Assembly (NCBI RefSeq): GCF_004664715.2 | Contig: NC_051072.1 | Location: 43,197,642-43,261,641, forward strand | Direction of reading: 5' to 3' | Source of the DNA: Peromyscus leucopus | Taxonomy: Eukaryota; Chordata; Mammalia; Rodentia; Cricetidae | Length of the DNA: 64,000 bases | In this document: in pieces, positions 20,878-33,220 of the stretch | Layout of the letters: every line of letters begins with the position of its first letter | Position numbering within the stretch: the stretch's first letter is position 1 | The notes under the pieces: model-generated | The model's database searches: none | What the model was told of the DNA's origin: nothing | Seen by the model: only the letters and a program-made list of their open reading frames with translations | Program-made: the position numbers and the translations under genes

Positions 20878-22040
20878 ACCTCAGTCTCAGTTTGATTTCT
20901 CCATAAACAGAGCATGCAATGTCTTACTAGCTAGTTCACATACGCCACCCTTTTGAAGCATAGAGTAATTGGTCTTGGGACTCAGCAGCTAAGGTGATAC
21001 ATTTTAAACTGTTATCAAGTCCAATATAGATTTAGCTTTCTCTTGCATACAGCCATCCCAATGAACCATGATTTATCCATTAGCCACAGTTGGTGGCTGA
21101 AAGCCCTTTGGGATAGGCAAATAATTTCTACCTTTACAGGCTCCTACTTCCTTCAACCACACAAGACACCTTCACACGCTTGACCATCAGGCAAAACTGA
21201 GCAATGCCATATTCAGGATGTGTCTGAGCAACACTTCTACCCCCACCACACTAGTCTGCACAGGAGGCACCTCTATGGGAGAATAATTGCTCACCCATAG
21301 TATAAGCTTAGTTTTCTTTTAACTAAAAGAATGTATCTCCATATCCACCTACTGCTTCCCATTATTTCAAGTATGTTAGGGAGTTGCCATGATTTAAAAC
21401 ATTACTAGCTTCCCAAATCCACCCATCCCCAATACCAGTCCTGAAATCTCTGCTATATTAATCTTTCTTAACTTTCCTGTGAAAACAATGTTATCAAGTT
21501 CATTGAACTAGATGCCAAGCCTCACTTCTATCATGCTCACTTCTCTTATTACAAATTCTACATCATTTTTCCAGTATCAGCCTATCAGTATGCACTACCA
21601 TACCTAGCATAGGACCCTGCTCCATATGTGAGCTACTTTGAGGGATTACAATATGTTTCCTGGTCTGTCAGCAATTTGGGAGACATTCTTGTACTTCCTC
21701 TGCAGACCACATTCATCAGGGAGGTATGCTACTTCATAAGACATAGAGAAAGATAGTTCCTACAGGATTTTCTTCACAGACAATCTATCTTGACTTTCCC
21801 TCTAGACAGACAACTTAGGTGTGTGTTTCTTTTTCCATAGGAATAATCATGCAACTGTTGACACAGTATGAAGGCATGCCATTCTGTACTACATGGGAAA
21901 AGATACTGGGGCTGACCCTGCAAATGGTCCTCTCTTAGATAGCTCAACTATAGTTGCTTCACTTTTCACTCATAGTGAAGGCCATGCAACTGGTCCTTCT
22001 AAATTCCTATTTGGTTCTGTCATATCCCTGTTTGGGCATC
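20878..22040. other. Unassigned stretch, possibly a longer part of the repeat at 22041
   Basis: No family recognised with confidence. The composition and adjacency to repeat copy B make it possible that some of this belongs to the same long rodent repeat. Confidence 0.35.
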
Positions 22041-22530
22041 AAGTTTTTGTGTGAATATTCCTGGGGAGATGTAAGTAAGTCTGTTCACTCCAGATAGGAC
22101 ATCAACAGTAGAACAAAGTAGTGAGTCCATTTCAAGTTCAGCTTGGAGAAGCAATGAACTTACAGGGGCTACTTAGAGGACCATGGGTGACACATCCCTC
22201 AGAAGTCCCACACAGCATAGCAATGGCTTCATGAAAGCTTAAATTCTGTTATCTGTCAACCTATTTCCTGTGTTCTCCAGCACATTCCAGTAACACATGC
22301 AGCGGCAGGCATAGAGAGTTGGATGGCTGAAATCTCAGGTAATGCTCCTGTGACCCTCTCCTGTTTTCTTCTATGAGAGAACAGTAATAGTCCTTGTTAA
22401 CATTACCATCCATCTAGGTACTGCTGTATGGTTTCACTTACTCCGTTGCCATGATTACTAGATCAAGGTATTTTGTAGGTCACCATGGCAATTTCTGCTA
22501 CATGATGATCACAGCCATGTTAGACCTGTA
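22041..22530 (+). repeat. Unclassified old interspersed repeat, copy B (uninterrupted)
   Basis: Collinear partner of 14440-14875 plus 19789-19870. It gives the pre-insertion order of the split copy: the 'ggtttcacttactccgttgcc' junction here corresponds to the point where copy A received its insertions. Confidence 0.62.
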
Positions 22531-22859
22531 GGAAATCATGTCACTATACACCTGTTCTAAGTGCTGGACACCATACGATATGTTGGAAGACCCAGAAATG
22601 TGTAAATATTACTTCTAACTTGAAGTTAGTTTTCTGTTAGAGAAACTGATGGAAAAAAATCTTCAGTCTTCTGCCAGAACAGAGAAGGGGTGCTTTCACA
22701 GTAATCAAATTTTAAGTTTCCATTATGGCTACATAACAGGATATAATTAGAGCTATTTATTTTCAAAGTTATATTATATCTAAGTTATCCATTCAAAGAT
22801 TTCACAAGGAGTACGGAATTCAAACTACTATGGTATTTTGTATTTAAATTCCCTCAGAT

Positions 22860-23040
22860 CTTTCTTTTATAATATATTTTTTATTTTTTCAGATTATAGT
22901 TACTTCATTTCTTCCCTTCTCTTTCATTCCTCCAACATTTCACACATCCGCATGCTCCTTGCCTCTCTTTCAAGTTCATGGCCTCTTTTTTTTTTTTTCA
23001 ATTGTTGTTACATAGTAAAACCAAAGCTATATCTAACCTA
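22860..23040 (-). mobile_element. Lx-type L1 3' end, antisense
   Basis: Plus strand: T/A-rich start, 'attatagttacttcatttcttcccttctctttcattcctcc', 'agttcatggcctcttttt', 'caattgttgtta'. The same block recurs at 25250, 40368, 46928 and 57690. The reverse complement is the G/A-rich rodent L1 3' UTR terminus. 5'-truncated. Confidence 0.7.
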
Positions 23041-24755
23041 ACTGAATGGATTAATGTAACATCTTTACTATGTTAAGAATTTAAATTTTGCAAATCAAAT
23101 GCAATAGAAAAAGAAAGGGTGGATGCATAAGAACAAATGTAAAAAGATTTATAACTGACCGTCTACTGGAGGGAAGTCAGCAGGAGTGGGAAGGGTTAAA
23201 ATGTATTCCCTCGAGGTATAAGAAGTAATGCAGTCAGACCATAGGTGGGACCATGCTCTAAGACACCTAGAAAAAAAAAAACCAAATATTTTAAAATGGT
23301 TTTAGCGCGTACTTTCCTTTCCAAACACAAACAACAGCACCTTCCTAGTTAGGGAGAAGAAAGTATGACAATGAAGCAATTACAGGAGAAAATAGAGCAG
23401 TGAGTTTGTTTAACTGGGGCAGTATGAACTCAAGCATGGAAAAGAAAAGACCAGTAAGATGCCCCTACTCCGCAGTGATACTGTGACACTTTATTTTGCT
23501 CTGGTACACGCAATTTCTCACTCACAGTCCTACTTGAGATATTTATAGCAAAAATAGCCACTGATGTCTCATTTCTATCACTTTTACCTTTTATCTTCCC
23601 TATCCTGGCAGTGAATAAAGCGTATATGCACCACAGCCTTTTGCTTAGAGTAACCTTGGTCGATAACACTATCTCAAATTTCTGATAGAGTTTTGCTGTC
23701 TTCTGCACTTAGGGTCATCTTGATTCCCATTGCAGGGACACACACTGATTTCATAACTGGTCCAATAGGCTAACCTCACTGAGGAGAAAATCAAGACACA
23801 CTTATGTGCAGAAAAACTAGATACCTGTGTCCCCAGTTCAGCAGCAGCACAGTCAGAGGCAGAGGCCCAGCTCCGTGTTGCTACCTGCAACAACCTGAGT
23901 AGTTCTTACAGACACCTCTGCCCAGCTGAGGCCAATGTTCTTGACTGTGTTACAGGAAAGAATGTCAGGGTGATCACTATGAAGCAAAGCTGGAGTTTAT
24001 CAAGACACCCTTTTAATGTAGAATTAGGATCAGCATTAACAGAAAGCCATTCAGAGAAAATGATTGTCCATACGCAATGATAAGTGTGTTGACAATGCAT
24101 TATATAAGATTTGGCAGCTTCTAAAGTCACATATCAGTGAATTGCTAAGGTGATTTGTTTTCTTTTGTTAGATTTATTTCTTCTTTTTTGGTAAATGTGA
24201 TTTGTAACCCATAGATTATGAGAATAAAGGGAATCTTTGGCCACAGGGGACTAAAGACTTATGTTTTTACTGTAAACAAAGCTTATGGTCTTATGTATGA
24301 GATTCTCAGAAAATGGCAGGTTCACAGGTGAGAAAGGAGGGAATGCCATGTGCATTTAGGCCTTAGAGATGAACAATTTTAATATTTGTGTTTGAGAGAG
24401 ATCTATATAAAAAGAATCTTGTTTTCATGAAGACAATATTCACAGAAAAAAAATGTGTTAATCGTACTAGAATTCTTGACTTTTCACTAAGACTTCAACC
24501 AGAGTAAGGGTTTTCTTCACATCTCCATGTTCCCTCAATTTTCCTTGTCCTACTCTGCCTCACCAAGAACACTAACCTACCCCTCAAGGCTTCACACTAC
24601 TCTGCTCCATCATTAGAGTGACCCAGTTCAGTTATTTACTCTGTGTTTGCCTCTAGTACTCTGCCTGAGGCAGGTGACACATTTCCAATTTCAAAGTAGC
24701 CTATGAGTTTACTGATATAAACATCATGGATTTCCCAGGCTGACAGTCTTTGTGC
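23041..24755. other. Unassigned non-coding stretch
   Basis: No recognised repeat or exon. Minus frames at 23430-24130 (up to 92 codons) lack any recognisable motif. Confidence 0.45.
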
Positions 24756-24799
24756 AAACTATATCCTCTTCCTGTTACTCAGTTTCCTCAACTGGAAAG
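24756..24799 (-). repeat. MIR fragment, antisense, interrupted by the LTR
   Basis: 'ctgttactcagtttcctcaactggaaag' is the reverse complement of the MIR 'gaggaaactgag' core. The LTR TSD begins right after it. Confidence 0.5.
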
Positions 24800-24805
24800 A
24801 AAGGC

Positions 24806-25145
24806 TGTTGTGAGTCTTTATCTGTCCTTCCTGCTGCTCCCAAATCACAACATGGAGACAATATTAATTATGAAAGCTCAGCTGAGAGCTTAGGCTTGTT
24901 TCTAACTAGCTCGTATAACTTAAACTAACCCATTTCTAATAAATTACATGCTGCCACATGGCTCATGGGTTGTTAACTTATCTCTTACATGTCATGCTTC
25001 TTCTAAGTTTCCTTGAGACTCTGCCTATCTTCTTCCTAGCATTCTCTGTGCCTGAAAATTCTGCCTAGCTATTGGCCGTTCAGCTCTTTATTAAACCAAT
25101 CAGAGTGACATATCTTTATACAGTGTAATCAAATATCTCCAAACA
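24806..25145 (-). mobile_element. Solo LTR, ERV2-type, family B
   Basis: Flanked by the exact 6-bp TSD AAAGGC (24800-24805, 25146-25151). Minus strand starts TGTTTGGAGATATTTGATTA, has TCTGATTGGTTTAATAAAG (CCAAT-type box reversed and a TATA/AATAAA region) and ends ACTCACAACA. It shares the general layout with family A (gattgg then aataaa, 'ggccaatagctaggcag', 'gccatgtggca') but is clearly a different subfamily. Confidence 0.86.
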
Positions 25146-25249
25146 AAAGGCTGCCTTTTGAATAAAAGATTTGGAAGCATTTCAAAATGTTTTAAAATTT
25201 ACTTTGAAAAACCATAAACAAAATCAATGTTTCTACTTTTCTTCTCTGT

Positions 25250-25400
25250 TCTGATTTTCTCCTCTTTTTAAAAATTTGTTTGAGAATTTCATATGTGAGT
25301 ACACCACATTTGCATCATTTCAACCTTCCCTCTCCCACCCCAGCCCCTCTCAAATTTGTGACCTCTTCTGTAATTATTGTTGTCATGGTTTTCTCTTCTT
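25250..25400 (-). mobile_element. L1 3' end remnant, antisense
   Basis: 'gtttgagaatttcatatgtgagtac', 'ccttccctctcccacccc', 'caaatttgtgacctcttctg' is a diverged version of the L1 3' UTR end block seen at 22860. Confidence 0.5.
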
Positions 25401-26299
25401 AATCAATATATTCTTATTCCAAATAATATAGATTGTTTCCAGGTTAATTAGATAGATGTGCTAAGATGGATTTCATAAGAGATTTCCTTTTGTAAAGCTG
25501 GCTACTTGCAGAAAGGGAAGCTGGGATAAGATGTTCATCAGCAAACCACAGAACAAAGGAAAATCCACACATTTATAGACATGAGTTAAGGATGTCTGGA
25601 CTTAGAGGGGAAGGATGTCTGAGCTTACAAGAGAGAGATGTCTGAGTTCAGCAGATTAAGGAAAGTACTCTGTAAAAAGGATCCAGCATCTGTAAACTAT
25701 TACAAGTTGAGTTATCAAATTTCAATATAGCTCAGAATCACCTCCATTGTTTATTAGAATGTAGATTGCTCAACCCAAGGTTCTGATAGAGTGGTTCTCA
25801 AGTGGAGCCTAAGAACCTGCATTTTTGCTGAATTTCCATAAGCTGACATTCTGGGACAACACCAAGAAATACAACACTAAAAGGCAGGGCTAGACTCTCC
25901 AGACCCTGCCTCGCATTAACCGTAAGACAAAAGTGCACAGTGAGTCCAGACATTTGCATCTCCTCCTAGTCTTAGAAAATTGCTGCTCACTGAACCTTTC
26001 ATTTAAAAATTGGTAAAATCCAAGATAATCTATAAGCAACTACAGTACCCAGTCCTAAAGTCAGGTCCAAGAAACTAGGACCACAGAATTGACTACCAGG
26101 TTTATCATATATGCGAACAAAAAAAATTTTCCTAAAATGATTACAAAGGAGACTAAAGTTTAATTTGCAATCCTCTGAATTCTTCTGTTATCAGACAAAT
26201 TAATTATATAAGACAAATTAATTATATAACAGGGAGATGGCCTTCAAATTATGATCATTGCCTATTCATTTTTCAAGTATTCCTTTTCAAACTTACTTT
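25401..26299. other. Unassigned non-coding stretch
   Basis: No recognised family. A short direct duplication of 'agacaaattaattatata' lies at 26192-26228. Confidence 0.45.
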
Positions 26300-26437
26300 T
26301 GTTTGTTTGTTTGGTTGGTTGGTTTTTGTTTTTTGAGACAGAGTTTCTCTGTGTAGTTCTGACTGTCCTGGAACTCACTCCTTAAATACCTATTTGGGGT
26401 CAATTATTATGACACATGATCTTAGCCAAAAAGACTG
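26300..26437 (-). repeat. B1 3' half joined to a U2 snRNA 5' fragment
   Basis: Minus strand, 3' part: GAGTGAGTTCCAGGACAG, then ACTACACAGAGAAACTCTG, TCTCAAAAAACA and a degenerate CAAA tail, which is the B1 3' half. Upstream of it on the minus strand (26437-26400) is text very close to the first 37 nt of U2 snRNA, including TTTTTGGCTAAGATCATGTG. About 26 bp of unexplained sequence separates the two. It may be a template-switch chimera of the L1 machinery or two independent insertions. Confidence 0.5.
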
Positions 26438-27495
26438 AGGAACAATTATGCCAAGAGTTAGGGCAGACCCTGGGGAAAGCTTAGAATCTCTGTCTCAAGA
26501 ACATTTTAGACTAACAGAAAAAGGCAGCTCCGGAAAGGTAGAGATATAACTTAAGCTGACATCAGTTTAGATACTGAGCTGTATAAATTGCTTTATTTTA
26601 AGTCTGTTGATGTTCTCTAGATACCAGTGGCAGCTTATTCTCACTTTTGATAAAGTTAGGAATCGGCAGCTCTGAGACAAAAATTGACTTGGCCATTTTC
26701 ACTTGTCTGGCAAGTACTTGAGCCAAGATACAACCCAGGCCCAAAGATGCCAAAGCACGTTCTTGGCCAAGCGCTGCACTCAGTTCTCACAGTGCTTGTA
26801 GTGTATAAAGGCACCACAGAGCTGAAAATGGGGAGGGCTCCTGTCCTGGAGTCTGTGGGTCTGAAGAAGAAATCAAAGCTGACGATTATGGGACATGGGG
26901 GAAGAATGCTGCCTTGGACAGACAGCAAAGAACAAAGCTGAAGTGTTCTTTCCAAAGCACCTTACAACCTTACTTCTTGATCAAATATATATGAGCTCAT
27001 TCCTTCCAAGTTCCCAGTGTGTTAGCTCTAAAACTCATGTAGCTACCCCACTGCATTTCTAAATTTTCCAGTTTTGTTATTTACACATAACAGGCAGAGG
27101 GGACATACGTTAACTCTATAACCACTTTAAATCTACAACCAGGAGGAATCTGGAAAGGGGTTACTCCCCTGTACAAGATAATGTGTATTTAATAGCACAC
27201 GCCTTGTCTTTCCTGACCTTTTGTTCTTTTTCTGTGAGAAGAAAAATTAATTCACCTGGTTTCCCCTTAGGTATACACTATCTCATCCCCAGAGGAAGAA
27301 AACAAATGTTGGTCTTAAGGGCCCCTAAACTAGCCTGTGCTTCATCTAGAGGTGAGGCCTCCCTGGAATTCCTGTAAACAATGAGCCTGATTCTTTCTTA
27401 TGCACCAAGAAAAACTGAAATTAATGTCCTTTCCAATGTCAAGGACTATAATGTTAGAAAGAAATAAGGACAAAGGCCACTCTGTGGGTTTCTTG

Positions 27496-27498
<3 letters not shown>
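26438..27498. other. Unassigned non-coding stretch
   Basis: Nothing recognised; open frames at 26656-26955 on both strands show no domain. Confidence 0.45.

Positions 27499-27543
<45 letters not shown>
27499..27543 (+). repeat. (TG)n microsatellite
   Basis: About 22 perfect GT units. Confidence 0.98.
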
Positions 27544-27544
<1 letters not shown>

Positions 27545-28348
27545 GCAGAGGTGGGAAATTATCAGTTGATTCAACAATTAATCAAGCACATAAAACCAAA
27601 TACTATTGTTACCTCATTTTATAGCTAGGTAAAATCATATGAGAATATTAAGTTAAATGCTCAAATAATTGATTCTGGAATTGTATGCAGCCAAGGAAAG
27701 CTTTAGCTAAGGTGAAAGATGAAAAGAAAGAGGAGGGGCAGGAGAGGGAGCAGTAAGAATACACCATGACCATTCTGTGGTGTCCTGGCACTTAGTGGCA
27801 TGAAGCCAAGGGTAGGTGGGGGCACCTCTGACCCTCTCAGCAAGCAAGCAAGCTGTTTTCCCCATTGAGGGTTTTGTTCAGGTGCGTGCTCAGTAGCTTT
27901 GGCCCTTGCCAGCATGCATGAAAGAAACTGGTGCATCAGATTTCCCAATGCAAAAGCTTTCAAAGCCTCATCACCACCGTAACCCCCAACCGACGGCAAC
28001 CAGCCAACCAGCATCACCACCAGAGCCTCGCATCGCACATGGACGAGGAGCCAGGAGCTGCTGTCCGGTGGCCCTCAACTCCACAGAATGGGGAAAGTTA
28101 AAGCTGCACAGGATTGGCTGCTCTGCTGGCTGCTTTCTTCTCTGGGGCAGGGTCTACAGCCCCAGAGGGGCCCTTCTGAGCCTCCTTTCTCTTTTCTTTT
28201 ACCGTAACTGCTCGGAAGCGGCTGTCCTGTTGGTGAGGAAACACGTGGGATGGTTGTCAAGCTTTTCTTTCTCTTGGTTGTAATTCTGTTTCCTCCTGCA
28301 GCACCACTGTGCAGCTATGCACCGTGTTTCAAAACCTTTGTGTTAGGA
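27544..28348. other. Mostly unassigned; possible MIR trace at 27600-27680
   Basis: 'gttacctcattttatagctaggtaaaatc' resembles the MIR core. The interval 27940-28270 is relatively GC- and CpG-rich for this window and has open frames on both strands, but no protein signature or splice structure could be defended. Confidence 0.35.
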
Positions 28349-28569
28349 CAGCGGTTCTCAACCTGTGGGTCATGGCCAATTTGGGGGTTCAGTGATCCTT
28401 TCACAGGGGTGGCCTACAACCATTGGAAAACACAGATATTTACATCATGTAAATATTCACAACAGTAGCAAAATTAGTTAGGAAGTGGCAATGAGAGTAA
28501 TCTTAGGGTTGGGGTCATCACAACATGAGGATTAAAGGGTCGCGGCGTTAGGAAGGTTGAGAACCACTG
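28349..28569 (+). mobile_element. URR1 hAT (Charlie-group) DNA transposon, copy 1
   Basis: Terminal inverted repeats CAGCGGTTCTCAACCT and AGGTTGAGAACCACTG bound a 221-bp non-coding element with the internal landmarks 'aaaacacagatatttacat', 'aacagtagcaaaatta' and 'attaaagggtcg'. The 8-bp flanks tgttagga/tggtaggc agree at 6 of 8, as expected for an old hAT duplication. Non-autonomous: no transposase. Confidence 0.9.
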
Positions 28570-29446
28570 TGGTAGGCAGATGCCTGTTACGTTTTAACTT
28601 GAGGGGTGGGGGTTGCAAATGAAGGACATTTTTCACTGATCTTTTTAATCTCAGTTGGTTGGGGGAGAGAGGTATTTGGTTTTAGGGTCATAGAAGCTCT
28701 ATCCAAAAGCAAAACCCAAATGTTAATAATATTGGCCTGCTGCAGACACCGGAGGTAATTTCTTTCATGCAGAACCTTAAACTTGTGTATTAAGTACGGC
28801 TACCCATCGCTTGCATTAGCCTAACCCCAGTAATCCCAAAGCTTAGATGTGTAATTTGGTGTATTTCTGGGATAGTAAAATAAAAACGTCATTTAATTTC
28901 CTGTTTGTTTCAGTGTAATGCTCTTAAAGTACCAGCATGAAAATAACCTCACAGTCCTGTTCTTGGCAGTTTGAAATAATAGTATTTTTGTAGGTTTTTG
29001 GTGTGTCTGTATGTGTTAACATAACAGTTTTCACTCCCTAGGGGTTCAAAATAAAAATGAAGAAGTTCTGAGTGTATGTGCCATTCAGTCTAATCTCCAG
29101 CAGCGCCCACTGGGGTGTAGAAGCACTGATGACTGCCCAGCTTGGGTGTGCTTTTAAAGAGACAGTGATCATGTGTTTCTAAAGATATTTATTTCTCCAG
29201 TCTTTAACTATCTTAACATCCTAGCTTTCTCTTCCTCTTTATAAATTAATATTGATTCCGGGGCTGTCTTCCCACTTGTCAAGGGAGGAACACAAGAGGA
29301 ACTGGCCCCTTGGCCTCCCAAATATTTATTTTCTGTACTTTAAAAAATGTGAGTTCGGATTCTTTGTAAAAATTTAACATATGGCATAAATAATTCTTTC
29401 TGGAATTGTCCAGCCGGCTTTAATGAGGCAAACACAGTAGTTTATT
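28570..29446. other. Unassigned non-coding stretch
   Basis: No recognised feature between the URR1 and the solo LTR. Confidence 0.45.
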
Positions 29447-29452
29447 GGCTAT

Positions 29453-29838
29453 TGTAGCTGGAGTTTTCTCTAGTCCTGCCCAGCCCCACGGACCCCACAA
29501 CCATTTATAAAATAATCACTCAGAAGCTCATATTAATTAAACTGCTTGGCCATTAACTCAGGCCTTTCACTGTCTAGCTCTTACACTTAAACTCAGCCCA
29601 TTTCTATTAATCTATACCTTGCCACATGGCTCGTGGCTTACTGGTAACTTACATCTTGCTATTCATCCCGGTGGCTGGCAGCATCTCCTGACTCAGGCTT
29701 CTTCTACCCAGCATTCTCCTCTCTCCTTGTCCTGCCTACACTATCCTTCCTGCCTGGCTACTACTGGCCAATCAGCGTTTTTATTTATCTATCAATCATA
29801 GCAACATATATTCACAGCATACAGGACATCCCACGGCA
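29453..29838 (-). mobile_element. Solo LTR, ERV2-type, family A copy 2
   Basis: Exact TSD GGCTAT (29447-29452, 29839-29844). Minus strand runs from TGCCGTGGGATGTCCTG to CTCCAGCTACA; same family as 4041 and 40563. Same length (386 bp) as copy 3. GATTGG box and ATAAATAAAAA near the U3 start. No internal sequence attached. Confidence 0.9.
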
Positions 29839-29844
29839 GGCTAT

Positions 29845-31585
29845 CCTCTTATATCTCTCCCTGAGGTGAGTTCCCAGCCCTATAACTTGGAAGTTACCAC
29901 TGAAGTCATTTAATCTGCCTGCCTGTCTTTCACTCATTAGTGACAATTCTGTCTTAAAAATCGCAGTAACACTGATGAGAGTCGGGCAGCAGCACTTGGT
30001 CTCTGCCTGTCAAACTGGATCTAACTTGGTGTTTCTCAGGAGCCTACAGTTAAATGGCAGCTGTGACTAGGATCCTCCAAGATATAGTTGGTCACATGAT
30101 TGGGTGGGTTGGGAAGAGTTGAGCATGGTCTGACAGAAATAGGCTTCTGGGTTTCTCCTGGCCTCTCCAAGGTAAGAACTGTAGCTGTAGGATAGCCAGG
30201 GTTCTCACATGGTAGCTCAGGAATTCGGAGATTTGTGTTCTGGAGGAGAATCAAGTGGAAACTCAGGAGTCAGGCTGTGAAATGTCTACGTTTTGTTAAA
30301 CAAGGCTATAAAGAAAGAGCTGCTCAGGGTGTGTGTGGGGAGGAGTAACATAGAACCCAACTTCTGAGTTAGAGAGTGTCTGTGTCACATTGGAAGAAGA
30401 GTGAGATGTTTTTTTCCATCTTCAGAGAATGCACACAAAGATTCTTGTGAAGTTTACAATCAAATGGTGTTTGTAGCAAAGTGAGTTGAATGGGTCTTCA
30501 CTTATAACCATATCACCCTCTGTGTCTGATACAGGGCTTATCAGAATATTTGCTTGCCAAGTATTTATGGCCTTGGTCCTAAAAGGAACTAGGCCATATC
30601 TGGGCTCTTAGTCCTCCCTCTTCTAATATACCATGATATGTGGGTAGTGTTAACCTCTTCATGCTTTTCTCAACCTGGTAAACAAAGGCCATGATAGCTT
30701 CCCTCACCGGATCACCTACTTGATTAACTTGCGTTCATGTGCCACACAGGTTAAAAGGAGAACCCTAAAATGGTAATAGCAGCATTCCCTCTGTTGCTAG
30801 TTCACTTGTAGAGTTTCAGAAATTCCCTCTCTAGTGAAATATTTGTCACTGGTTGAGAGTTTGTCATAGGGTGGGCATACTATTCCCTCTCTGGAGCCCC
30901 TGAACGTGATGGTAGGAGGCTGCTGCTTTGCTCAACTGGAGGAACCACAAGCATCACTATTAGTGTGATTTCAACAGAAGGCAATGTGGTCTTGGGCTCA
31001 CTAGGATAGCCTGGGCCTGGGTTCAGACACCATCCTTCTTTCAAACCCACTTAGTTGAGGTCATCACCTGCCCTGCCATCCAGCTTCTCTTACTATAGGA
31101 AGAACTTCCTTCCAGTAATGTCTTTGCCTTCCCGTGTTGGTAGAAACTCTGCGGTGGTACCTCCCAGCTTCTCCAGGTGTGGCCACCTTCTCCCAATTAG
31201 ATTCACATCATCTTCCATCCAATGCCAAATGATCAGGCATGGCTAACTGGAGCGACTCTGTTGTCAGGATAAGAAAGCACCTCGATCAGTTAGCGACGTT
31301 GTCTCCTAATAGTACAAGAGGAAGGAGATAAGAAATCTCAGTTCAAGGAAAGTGATAGCCAAGGATGCAATCCACTTAAAAACAATACAGCACAAACACC
31401 ATGAATAAAGCATGTGAGCAAAACTAAACTTCAGCACAGGAAGTAGCAGCACTGTTTCTTGGCTTGGACTCCTGAGCACTTGGGAGTTCATTCCTGTGAC
31501 ATGGGAGCCATTTTCTGTATTCTTCAAATGCCTTATGAAAACACCGGAACAATGATTCACCAGTTAATGAAAGGCCCTTTACTTA
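29845..31585. other. Unassigned non-coding stretch
   Basis: The longest non-repetitive-looking segment so far (1.7 kb). No exon, promoter or repeat recognised on either strand. Confidence 0.45.
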
Positions 31586-31830
31586 TTTATATGTTTGTTT
31601 GTTTGTTTATTTATTTGTTTGTTTGTTTTAGTATGTGTGTATGGATGTGTGGGGTATGTGAATGTATGTGTATGTGTGTATGGTGTTCAGGCACGTGTAT
31701 TTGCATGCACCTTAGTGTGTCCATGTCTGTACACCATGAGGCGAGAGGAAGACATGCAATGTTTAGCTCTATCACTCTCTGCATTATTCCCTTGAGACAG
31801 GGTCTCTCACTGAAACCAGAACTTGCATTT
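31586..31830. repeat. (GTTT)n / TG-rich simple sequence and B-type SINE remnant
   Basis: GTTT/ATTT tetranucleotides (31591-31629) pass into TG/TATG-rich DNA to 31705. The following 'ttgagacagggtctctcactgaaac' (31792-31816) is an antisense B-SINE-like phrase. The plus frames here are repeat artefacts. Confidence 0.6.
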
Positions 31831-32992
31831 TTAAGAGAGTAAATACAAATATTTAGAAGGCAAATTGACAGGCACAGCACATCTGTTTGACAAAGCAATA
31901 GCAATAACTTCCCCTCTGGAGCCTAGGAAATCCTCAGCCATAGGTCTTTGCCATGACTCACAGTAGAAAACATGAGTTCCCTTCGATGGAGTGGGTCCTA
32001 CATCCGATCAGAGAGCAGTTGATGGTACCCGTAACAGTCATGCCATCATTTCACCGTGGGGCACATCTTGCCTGGCATGTTGGTTTGGAGCCTGCAGGTC
32101 CACAGATGAAAGGACAGCTGTGACAATGGCGGCACTCTAAGAGCCTAGTGCTGGCTGAGGAGTGCTCATCTCAACTCAAACCTAGGTTCCTCGTGTCCTA
32201 CAGTCAAAGCATGTGGTGTATCCACCAATATCAGATTATCATCTAGCTTTGATATTCAACCAATGGCTGTTACAGTAGCTTTTATGGGTTATGGAGCCTC
32301 GGGGTAACTTGCCTCTGGAACTGGGGTTTTCATTTAATAACCCGTGGCCTCCTGAAGTGCCTTTTCCCACACAGAGAACACCTTCATTAAAGCTCCTTAA
32401 CAGATGTTTTTATTGGTGTTTGAGAGGCTTTTTCAAAATCTTTAAGACATTCATGGGCTAGCATTATATAACTAAACCCTTTTTTTACAGAGGGTAAGCA
32501 GGATCACTAAAGGCCTATTTCTGTACACTACAGGCAAGTGCCAATGGCATTGGGATATTAAAAGATAAACATTAGCAGTGCCTGCCTAGAAGGAGAATAT
32601 TTCATCAGTTGTATCAATGTTGGCTACAGTGCCGTGATGAGGGGAGATACCACCCCATCTAGACCTCCATAATCCATAGTCATTTTCCACGAGCCACTTA
32701 GCCAGCTCATCATGCGCTGTTCCTACTGCCTTGGACTGTTATATGTAAGTCCTTACTCTTGACGTTGTTTGTGATACTTAGCTCATCTCAAGCACAGCGA
32801 AAATAATGCCAACAGTTTAGCTTGTTGTGCCTGCCACTGGAATCAGTATTCCAGTTCTGACAGGCTGTGCTTTAACACTTTCTCGTGGCTCTTGATTTTT
32901 CTATCAGATACACTGGCTACTGAAAGGGCCTCAGGCTGGGCAAACAATCTCCATTTGTAGTATATTCTCAGGGAAAAAGTGTACAGCACTTA
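31831..32992. other. Unassigned non-coding stretch
   Basis: No recognised feature. Confidence 0.45.
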
Positions 32993-33000
32993 TTCTAGGG

Positions 33001-33212
33001 CAGTGGTCCTCAACCTGTGGGTTGTGACCCCTCTGGAGGGGGTGAGGGTGGGGGGGTGGGTAGGTTCATATCAGATATTTACATTACAATTAATAACTGT
33101 AGCAAAATTATAGTTATGAAGTAGCAACAAAATAGTTTTATGGTTAGAGTCACTACAACATGAAGAACTGTATTAAAGAGGGTCACAGTATCAGGTAAGT
33201 TGAGAACCATTG
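33001..33212 (+). mobile_element. URR1 hAT (Charlie-group) DNA transposon, copy 2
   Basis: Starts CAGTGGTCCTCAACCT and ends AAGTTGAGAACCATTG. Flanking 8-mers ttctaggg (32993-33000) and ctctaggg (33213-33220) agree at 7 of 8. Internal 'atcagatatttacattac', 'aactgtagcaaaattatag' and 'gtattaaag' match copy 1. An unusual G-run expansion (33038-33060) interrupts its left third. Confidence 0.92.
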
Positions 33213-33220
33213 CTCTAGGG

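Noticed and set aside
26656..26955. Overlapping 85- and 99-codon frames on opposite strands
   Set aside because: No domain, no splice sites with neighbours, and mirror frames are expected where few stops occur by chance.
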